Shown: one piece after another, positions 1 to 5,702 of the stretch
How the letters are laid out: each line of letters starts with the position of its first letter
Numbering within the stretch: position 1 is the stretch's first letter
NCBI RefSeq assembly: GCF_000719975.1
Contig: NZ_JOIJ01000002.1
Span: 186,001 to 250,000 of the forward strand
Length of the DNA stretch: 64,000 bases
Source: Prauserella rugosa
GTDB taxonomy: Bacteria; Actinomycetota; Actinomycetes; Mycobacteriales; Pseudonocardiaceae
Direction of reading: 5' to 3'
The notes under the pieces: generated by a model
Database searches by the model: none
Told to the model about the DNA's origin: nothing
Seen by the model: only the letters and a program-made list of their open reading frames with translations
Program-made: the position numbers and the translations under genes

Positions 1-195
1 GAACTCCCTGCGGGCGGCGACCTCGGGCTCCTCGTCGCTCGAGTACTCACCTTTCGGGATCGACCAGGCGGCCTCGTCCTTGCGCGCCCAGAACGGACCA
101 CCCATGTGCCCGATCAGCACCTCCGGCTCGGCCGTCGAATCGGCCGTGGCGTCCGAGCCGTGCCGATACAGCAGAATCCCCGCGCTGCGTCTCAT
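1..195 (-). CDS. NUDIX hydrolase, partial (N-terminal 65 residues)
   Basis: Start ATG at 195; the gene runs off the left edge, so only the N-terminal 65 residues are present. The visible part begins MRRSAGILLYR and contains GGPFWARKDEAAWSIPKGE followed by EEPEVAARREF. This is the first strand and the opening of the Nudix box of the small bacterial NUDIX/MutT-like pyrophosphohydrolases whose box begins after a W(S/T)xPKGE segment. The REExxEE catalytic core lies outside the window, so activity cannot be judged. It is read away from the PASTA gene upstream, with only 30 bp between them, and could share its transcript. The family is clear, the substrate unknown. Confidence 0.8.
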   Translation of the reverse strand, partial: MRRSAGILLYRHGSDATADSTAEPEVLIGHMGGPFWARKDEAAWSIPKGEYSSDEEPEVAARREF

Positions 196-225
196 CGCAC
201 GCCCGCGTCCACTCGCCCTGAGACG

Positions 226-501
226 TCAGGCCGGGTCGAGATCGGCGCTCTCCGTGGGGCTGGGGCCCACGAGCGCTTCGGCCGCGTCCCGGCCCGGGTG
301 GGTCCACAACACGACCGTCGCACCCTCCTCGGCGCCGGCCGCACCGATCGGCCGCTGCGACGACACGACGCCGCTCTGCGGGGCATCCGCGCCGTCCGGG
401 CCCACGGGCACCAGCCCGGCCCTGCGGACGATGTCACAGGCGTCCTCCGCCCCGAGGCCGACGACGTCGGGAACCTCGGTCACGGGTCGCGGTCGATGCA
501 T
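226..501 (-). CDS. small single PASTA-domain protein
   Basis: A 91-residue protein starting at ATG 501 (MHRPRPVTEVPDVVG). It is essentially one PASTA domain: VPDVVGLGAEDACDIVRRAG, then a GLVP turn and a closing strand before WTHPG. PASTA domains normally occur as tandem extracellular repeats on PknB-type kinases and penicillin-binding proteins, where they sense peptidoglycan. Here the domain stands alone, with no signal peptide or membrane segment, so the protein looks cytoplasmic; stand-alone PASTA proteins are found in actinomycetes without assigned function. It lies 30 bp upstream of the NUDIX gene on the same strand. The fold call is firm, the role unknown. Confidence 0.7.
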   Translation of the reverse strand: MHRPRPVTEVPDVVGLGAEDACDIVRRAGLVPVGPDGADAPQSGVVSSQRPIGAAGAEEGATVVLWTHPGRDAAEALVGPSPTESADLDPA

Positions 502-562
502 GCCCCGATTGTAGGCGCCAGCGCGCCGGTCCGGGTCCCCCTGAACCGGCGAACACCGGGAC

Positions 563-591
563 TGGAACATGTGTTCGATGCGCGTTACTCT
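563..591 (+). promoter_or_regulatory. LexA-type SOS box and -10 element upstream of the AlkB-like gene
   Basis: Bases 563-578 read TGGAACATGTGTTCGA. The actinobacterial LexA box consensus is TCGAAC-N4-GTTCGA, so this site has a single mismatch. It is followed by TACTCT at 586-591, a good TAnnnT -10 element, which would place the transcription start at or next to the ATG at 599, giving a leaderless mRNA. LexA bound here would cover the promoter core, so DNA-damage induction of the downstream dioxygenase is expected. The box is seen; the regulation is inferred. Confidence 0.65.
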
Positions 592-598
592 CGAACAC

Positions 599-1285
599 AT
601 GAACGTGGCACTGCAGGGATCGCTCTTCGACAGCGCACCCGCCTCCGCGCCGGAACCCACCACGGAGCGCACGGCCGGGCACGACACTGGGGCGGAGCCT
701 GCACTGCGTCCCCTCGACGGGCTGCACCGCACGCACCTCGGGGACGGCGCATGGGTCGACGTGCTGCCCGGTTGGCTGACCGGCGCCGATCTGCTGTTCG
801 ACACGCTCGCGACCCAGGTGCCCTGGCGGGCCGAGCGCAGGCGGATGTACGACCGGACGGTGGATGTGCCCCGGCTGCTGTGCTTCTACGACAAGGACCG
901 GCCACTCCCCCACGACGTACTGGCCGCGGCCCGCGACCGGCTCTCCGCCCACTACGGCGCCGAACTCGGGGAACGGTTCCGCACCGCCGGACTGTGCTAC
1001 TACCGCGACGGGGGCGACAGCGTCGCCTGGCACGGCGACACGATCGGCCGCGGCAGCGCGGAGGACACGATGGTGGCGATCCTGTCCGTCGGTGCGGCCC
1101 GGCCGCTGCTGCTGCGCCCGCGCGGCGGCGGGGCGGGAGCGACGGTGCGGTACGGCCTCGGCCACGGCGATCTGATCGTCATGGGCGGCTCGTGCCAGCG
1201 CACGTGGGAACACGCCGTGCCGAAGACGTCCAAACCGGTCGGGCCGAGGATCAGCATCCAGTTCCGGCCGCGCGGTGTCCGGTGA
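599..1285 (+). CDS. AlkB-like 2-oxoglutarate/Fe(II) dioxygenase
   Basis: A 228-residue AlkB-family oxygenase, probably repairing alkylated bases by oxidative demethylation. The iron facial triad is visible as H145-G-D147 (AWHGD) and H205 (WEHAV), and the 2-oxoglutarate-binding arginines as R217 and R223 in GPRISIQFRPR. The FYDKDRPLP and CYYRDGGDSVAWHGD segments are typical of actinobacterial AlkB homologues. The start at 599 is preferred to the in-frame ATG at 569 because the latter lies inside the LexA-type box, and a -10 element at 586-591 makes a leaderless start at 599 natural. The site upstream supports a DNA-damage role. It converges on selB with 88 bp between them. Confidence 0.85.
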   Translation: MNVALQGSLFDSAPASAPEPTTERTAGHDTGAEPALRPLDGLHRTHLGDGAWVDVLPGWLTGADLLFDTLATQVPWRAERRRMYDRTVDVPRLLCFYDKDRPLPHDVLAAARDRLSAHYGAELGERFRTAGLCYYRDGGDSVAWHGDTIGRGSAEDTMVAILSVGAARPLLLRPRGGGAGATVRYGLGHGDLIVMGGSCQRTWEHAVPKTSKPVGPRISIQFRPRGVR

Positions 1286-1373
1286 GCACCCCGCCCCGGT
1301 GCGGCGTGCGGTACCGCGCGGGTTCGGCTCCGCGCCCGCGGGGACCGGCCGAGGGCGCCGCGGTGTCCCGGGG

Positions 1374-3110
1374 TCAGCGCAGCTCGCGGGTGCCGTCCGC
1401 ACGGCGGCGGGTGACACCGTCGGCGTCGAGCCGCTCCAGCAGTGGCACCGCGACCCTCCTGCTCGTGCCGAGGGCCTTGCGTGCGGCGCTGACCGTGAAC
1501 GGCGCATCGAGCCCGGCGAGAACCTCAGCAGCCCGCTCCAGCGCGCCGTCGGCCAGCACGAGTGTGTCGGTGATCCGCACGAGCCTGCCCGCCCGCTCGG
1601 CGGCGGCCAGCTCGCGCGGACCGAGCCCCAGGTCGGCGAGCTCCTCCGCATCCGGCGCCTCGAACGGCTCCTCGGCCAGCCATCCCTCGATGCGGCGTAC
1701 GGCACGGTCGACCCACTCCGGAAGTGCCGTCGCCTCGGGCCGCTGGACCAGCCCGTCGCGCACGTGCAGTCCGGCATCGGCGGCCGCTGTCGCCACGAGC
1801 TCGGTGGGCACGTCCAGTTCCCTGCGCAGCGCATCGACCGGCATGCCGGCCGCCAGCGGCTCATCCGTCACGAAGGCGTCGAACCGCTGGCGGGCGCGTG
1901 CGGGCAGCTCCGCGAGCAGAGCCTCGTCCACCGCCCAGCGGCCCACCGCGCGCCCACGTTCCCCGAAGCCCCGTGCCCGTAGCTCCGACCGCGCGACCAC
2001 GCCGTGGCGGCGCAGGTACACGGCGGCCGGATCACCGCCCTCGAGATCGACGGCCCGCTCCCGTGCGGCACCGCGCCGACGCAGTTCGGGCGGATCGGGG
2101 TCGAGCACCTCGACCCCCGCGGGCACCCGATGCTGTCCCGGATCGCGCACCAGACCGATGTCCCCGCACCGCAGGGGCAGCGGTGCGGCGAGTGTCAACC
2201 GTGCGGTGTCCCCACCCAGCGGCCGCACCCGGCACGGCACGCCCGCAGCTCCGACGTGCAGCACCAGCTCCCGGTGCAACTCGGCCGCCTTCTCGCCGCG
2301 CACCCGCACGTCCACCTCCCGCGTGCCACGCCAGGCCGCGGGCGTCAGCAGTGCCTCACCGCGGCGCAGCTCGCCGCGGTCCACCCCGCGGAGGTTCACG
2401 GCCACCCGGGCCACCGCCGTGACCTCCTCCCGCGCGCGCCCGAGCGACTGCAGCCCGCGGACGCTCGCCCGGCGGCCCGAGCCCGACAGCTCCAGCTCGT
2501 CACCCACCGCGATCCGGCCCGCACCGAGGGTGCCGGTCACGACCGTGCCCGCACCGCGGACCGTGAACACCCGGTCGGCCCACAGCCGCACGTCCGCGTC
2601 GCCGTCGGGGTGGGGCAGCGTGCGCACCAACTCCGACAACCGGGTGCGCAGCTCGTCCAGCCCCGCACCGGTCGTGGCGCTCACCGCGACGGCGGGAACC
2701 TCGCCCAACGTCGTCGCCGCCAACCGTTCGGACACGTCCGCCACCACGGGCGCGGGGTCGGCCCGGTCCGCCTTGGACACGACCAGCAGGCCGCGGCGCA
2801 CGCCGAACGCGTCGAGCGCCGCCAGGTGCTCGGCCGACTGCGCCTGCCACCCCTCGTCGGCGGCGACGACGAACATCGCCGCCGTGACCGGGCCGGCACC
2901 GGCGAGCATGTTGGGCACGAACCGCTCGTGGCCGGGAACGTCGACGAACGCCACGGTGCCGGCCTCGACCTCGGTCCAGGCGAACCCGAGGTCGACCGTC
3001 AGCCCGCGTCGGCGCTCCTCGTCGAGCCGGTCCGGCTCCATCCCCGTGAGCGCGCGCACGAGCGTCGACTTCCCGTGGTCCACATGACCGGCGGTCGCTA
3101 CGACGTGCAT
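1374..3110 (-). CDS. selB: selenocysteine-specific elongation factor SelB
   Basis: A 578-residue GTPase that delivers Sec-tRNA-Sec to the ribosome at UGA codons specified by a SECIS hairpin. The P-loop GHVDHGKS is at residues 8-15, switch II is DVPGHERF, and the base-recognition motif is SKAD in place of NKxD, as is usual in SelB. Translation-factor barrel domains follow (AGTVVTGTL), and the C-terminal ~250 residues hold the winged-helix repeats that bind SECIS RNA (LRARGFGERGR, VSAARKALGTSRR near the end). Length fits the family (~580-620). The ATG at 3110 lies inside the end of selA (13-nt overlap), so the two are translationally coupled. Confidence 0.95.
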   Translation of the reverse strand: MHVVATAGHVDHGKSTLVRALTGMEPDRLDEERRRGLTVDLGFAWTEVEAGTVAFVDVPGHERFVPNMLAGAGPVTAAMFVVAADEGWQAQSAEHLAALDAFGVRRGLLVVSKADRADPAPVVADVSERLAATTLGEVPAVAVSATTGAGLDELRTRLSELVRTLPHPDGDADVRLWADRVFTVRGAGTVVTGTLGAGRIAVGDELELSGSGRRASVRGLQSLGRAREEVTAVARVAVNLRGVDRGELRRGEALLTPAAWRGTREVDVRVRGEKAAELHRELVLHVGAAGVPCRVRPLGGDTARLTLAAPLPLRCGDIGLVRDPGQHRVPAGVEVLDPDPPELRRRGAARERAVDLEGGDPAAVYLRRHGVVARSELRARGFGERGRAVGRWAVDEALLAELPARARQRFDAFVTDEPLAAGMPVDALRRELDVPTELVATAAADAGLHVRDGLVQRPEATALPEWVDRAVRRIEGWLAEEPFEAPDAEELADLGLGPRELAAAERAGRLVRITDTLVLADGALERAAEVLAGLDAPFTVSAARKALGTSRRVAVPLLERLDADGVTRRRADGTRELR

Positions 3111-4480
3111 GGCGGCACGTCCTCCCCTGCCCGCGCCCCTGCCGTGTCCGCGGCAGGTCGCCCTGCGCCCGCGACCACGGTCCCTACGGCGTCGAGCACG
3201 GCCGTGACCACGGTGTGGTCGTTCTCGGCATCGAGCGTGCGTAGGTCCAGCAGGCAGCGACCACGTTCGACCCGCCCGACCACCGCGGGGTTGCCCGAGC
3301 GCAGGGCGTCCGCGTACTCCTCGGGCAACGCCACCGCGGCGCTGGGCAGCTCGACACCGGGTGCGCCGCCACCACCGACCGCCGCCGCCGACGACACGGC
3401 GCGGGCGTCGACCCCACGATCCGCCAACGCGCCGGCCATGCGCTCGGCGCGGGCCGCCAGTTGTGTCACGTCGGCCTCGAGTGCGGCCACGACCGGCGGT
3501 CGCGGACCACGCAGGGTCGCTTCCAACGCGGCCAGGGTCAGCTTGTCCACCCGCATCGCCCGCGCCGCCGGATGCCGCCGCACCCGCTGCACCAGGCTCG
3601 GCTCGCCGAGCACCAACCCGGCCTGCGGGCCGCCGAGCAGCTTGTCGCCGCTGGCCGTCACGAGCGCCGCCCCGTCGCGCAACGCCGACGTCGCGTCCGG
3701 TTCGTCGGGCAACAGCGGATGCGGCGTCAACAGGCCCGACCCGATGTCGACCACGACGGGCACGTCGAGTGCGGCCAGCTCCGCCACCGACGCCGCCGAC
3801 GTGAACCCCGTGACGAGGAAGTTGGACGGATGAACCTTCAGCACGAAACCCGTGTCCGGGCCGATGGCCTCGGCGTAGTCGGTCACGCTGGTCCGGTTGG
3901 TCGTGCCGACCTCCCGCAGCCGCGCCCCCGTCGACGCGAGCAGCTCCGGGATGCGGAACCCGTCGCCGATCTCGACGAGCTCGCCGCGGCTGAGCACGAT
4001 CTCCTTGCCCGGGGCGAGGGCCATGGCACACAGCACGAGGGCGGCGGCGTTGTTGTTGACCACGTGCGCCGCGCCGGCCTGCGGTACCGCGTCGGCCAGC
4101 GCGGTGAGGGCGCCCTGACCACGGGTGCCGCGGGCGCCGGTGGCGAGGTCGAACTCGACGTCGGTGTGGCCCGCGGCGCCACGCACCGCCTCGACCGCGG
4201 CCTGCGACAGGGGCGCCCGTCCGAGGTTGGTGTGCACGACCACGCCGGTGGCGTTCAGCACCGGCCGCAGCGACGAGGCCGCGCACGGGCGTCCGCTCAA
4301 CGCCGCGTCGGCGGCGTCGGCGACGTCCTCCGGGGCGATCTCCCCCGCCCGCGCACGGTGTTGCGCCTCGACGACCGCGGATTTGACCAGGTCACGGCCG
4401 AGAACCTCGGCGGCCTTCGTCAGCCGTGGGTCGGCGAGCACGCTGTCGGTCCGCGGGATGCGCCGTCGTGGATCCGTCAC
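3098..4480 (-). CDS. selA: L-seryl-tRNA(Sec) selenium transferase SelA
   Basis: A 460-residue PLP enzyme that converts Ser-tRNA-Sec to Sec-tRNA-Sec using selenophosphate. Hallmarks are NATGVVVHTNLGRAPLS near residues 77-92, VNNNAAAL, and the PLP lysine K280 in ASGDKLLGGPQAG. The GTG start at 4480 (TDPRRRIPRTDS) has GGAGGT about 6 nt upstream; a longer frame back to 4645 would run through tRNA-Sec and is rejected. Length matches bacterial SelA (~460). It lies 27 bp downstream of tRNA-Sec and overlaps selB, so tRNA-Sec, selA and selB probably form one transcription unit. Nothing is missing from the active site. Confidence 0.95.
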   Translation of the reverse strand: MTDPRRRIPRTDSVLADPRLTKAAEVLGRDLVKSAVVEAQHRARAGEIAPEDVADAADAALSGRPCAASSLRPVLNATGVVVHTNLGRAPLSQAAVEAVRGAAGHTDVEFDLATGARGTRGQGALTALADAVPQAGAAHVVNNNAAALVLCAMALAPGKEIVLSRGELVEIGDGFRIPELLASTGARLREVGTTNRTSVTDYAEAIGPDTGFVLKVHPSNFLVTGFTSAASVAELAALDVPVVVDIGSGLLTPHPLLPDEPDATSALRDGAALVTASGDKLLGGPQAGLVLGEPSLVQRVRRHPAARAMRVDKLTLAALEATLRGPRPPVVAALEADVTQLAARAERMAGALADRGVDARAVSSAAAVGGGGAPGVELPSAAVALPEEYADALRSGNPAVVGRVERGRCLLDLRTLDAENDHTVVTAVLDAVGTVVAGAGRPAADTAGARAGEDVPPCTS

Positions 4481-4507
4481 AGCGCACCTCCCGCGGACCG
4501 CTCGTCG

Positions 4508-4599
4508 CGGAGGCGAACGGGAATCGAACCCGCCAACGACAGGGTCTGCCGTTCCACGGTTTTGAAGACCGGGCCGGTCACCAGGCCGGAAGCGCCTCC
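4508..4599 (-). tRNA. selC: tRNA-Sec (UCA anticodon)
   Basis: Read on the minus strand, the RNA begins GGAGGCGC at 4599 and ends CGCCTCCG at 4508 (92 nt, no encoded CCA). The anticodon loop CTTCAAA presents UCA. A 5-bp T stem (GCGGG/CCCGT, one G-U pair) encloses TTCGATT, and the very long variable arm and elongated acceptor/T stack are characteristic of bacterial tRNA-Sec. The acceptor has 7 Watson-Crick pairs and a C-U at the eighth position. Its place between selD and selA fits. Confidence 0.93.
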
Positions 4600-4680
4600 C
4601 TGTGGCAACACCGTCGTGATCGCCGACATGCCGCCATCCTCGCAAGGACGATCTGCGGCCGCACAGGCAGGATCGGGATC

Positions 4681-5673
4681 ATGACTGATCGCCTCACCCA
4701 GTACGCCCACGGCGGCGGCTGCGCATGCAAGATTCCCCCGGATGAACTCGAGGAGATGGTGCGGGGCCTGACCGCCGGCGCCACTCCGTCGGCGGCCGGC
4801 GAGCTCCTGGTCGGATTGGAGACCGGCGACGACGCCGCGGCGGTCCGTATCGACGGGGACCGGGCCCTCGTGTCGACGACGGACTTCTTCACCCCCGTCG
4901 TCGACGACGCCTACGACTGGGGCCGGATCGCCGCCACCAACGCGCTCTCCGACGTCTACGCCATGGGTGCCTCGCCCGTGCTCGCCCTCAACCTGCTGTG
5001 CTGGCCACGCGACGTACTGCCGCCGGAACTGGCCGGCGAGGTGCTCCGCGGCGGCGCCGACGTGTGCCGGAACGCAGGCTGCCATCTGGCGGGCGGGCAC
5101 AGTGTCGACGACCCGGAACCGAAGTACGGGCTCGCCGTCACCGGCCTCGCCGACGCCGCGGCGCTGCTGCGCAACGACACCGGAATCGCCGGGCTTCCCC
5201 TGTCGTTGACCAAACCCCTCGGTCTCGGCGTGCTCAACGCACGGCACAAGGCGACCGGCGAACGATCCGAGGAGGCGATCGCGGTGATGACCACGCTGAA
5301 CGACGCCGCTTCCCGGGCCGCGGTCGCCGCCGGGGTCCGGTGCGCCACGGACGTCACGGGCTTCGGACTGCTCGGGCACGTGTACAAACTGGCGCGCGCC
5401 AGCGGCGTCACGGCCGTGATCGACTCGGCTGCGGTGCCCTATGTGGATGGTGCGAGGACGGCTCTTGCCGAGGGTTTCGTCCCCGGTGGCAGCAGGCGCA
5501 ACCTCGATTGGGTGCGGCCGCACACCGATCTGTCCACCGTGGACGACGACACGGCCATGCTGCTGGCGGATGCGCAGACCTCCGGCGGTCTGCTCGTCGC
5601 GGGCGAGGTTCCGGGCGCTCCCGTCGTCGGCGAGCTGGTTCCCCGCGGGGAGCACACGGTCGTCGTGCGCTGA
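4681..5673 (+). CDS. selD: selenide, water dikinase SelD
   Basis: A 330-residue enzyme making selenophosphate from selenide and ATP, the selenium donor for SelA. The active-site loop is HGGGCACK with C14 and K17, corresponding to the catalytic Cys17/Lys20 of E. coli SelD; the codon at residue 14 is TGC, so this SelD uses cysteine rather than selenocysteine. Metal and ATP-binding segments are STTDFFTPVVDD, TNALSDVYAMGA and AGGHSVDD. The ATG at 4681 follows a GGATCGGG-type ribosome binding site. It diverges from tRNA-Sec with 81 bp between them and converges on the VanW gene with 29 bp. Slightly shorter than E. coli SelD (347). Confidence 0.95.
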   Translation: MTDRLTQYAHGGGCACKIPPDELEEMVRGLTAGATPSAAGELLVGLETGDDAAAVRIDGDRALVSTTDFFTPVVDDAYDWGRIAATNALSDVYAMGASPVLALNLLCWPRDVLPPELAGEVLRGGADVCRNAGCHLAGGHSVDDPEPKYGLAVTGLADAAALLRNDTGIAGLPLSLTKPLGLGVLNARHKATGERSEEAIAVMTTLNDAASRAAVAAGVRCATDVTGFGLLGHVYKLARASGVTAVIDSAAVPYVDGARTALAEGFVPGGSRRNLDWVRPHTDLSTVDDDTAMLLADAQTSGGLLVAGEVPGAPVVGELVPRGEHTVVVR

Positions 5674-5702
5674 GCGGGTTCGACCGCCCTGCGGAACGCG
5701 GG

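Noticed and set aside
569..598. Upstream ATG (569) as start of the AlkB-like gene
   Set aside because: It lies inside the LexA-type box and upstream of the -10 element, so it would not be in the mRNA.
106..3087. Very long plus-strand open frame opposite selB and across the alkB region
   Set aside because: Its translation is low-complexity Arg/Ser/Ala/Pro without domains, and the opposite strand holds clear SelB and other genes; it is a GC-driven shadow frame. The same applies to 12564-15197 (minus) and 30207-32696 beyond the AraC gene.
4481..4645. N-terminal extension of SelA
   Set aside because: The extension would be encoded by the tRNA-Sec gene; GTG at 4480 has an excellent GGAGGT.
1286..5702. 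Possible selenoprotein gene with an in-frame UGA near the sel locus
   Set aside because: The remaining gaps (88, 81 and 29 bp) are too small and no interrupted frame with recognisable protein sequence was found.
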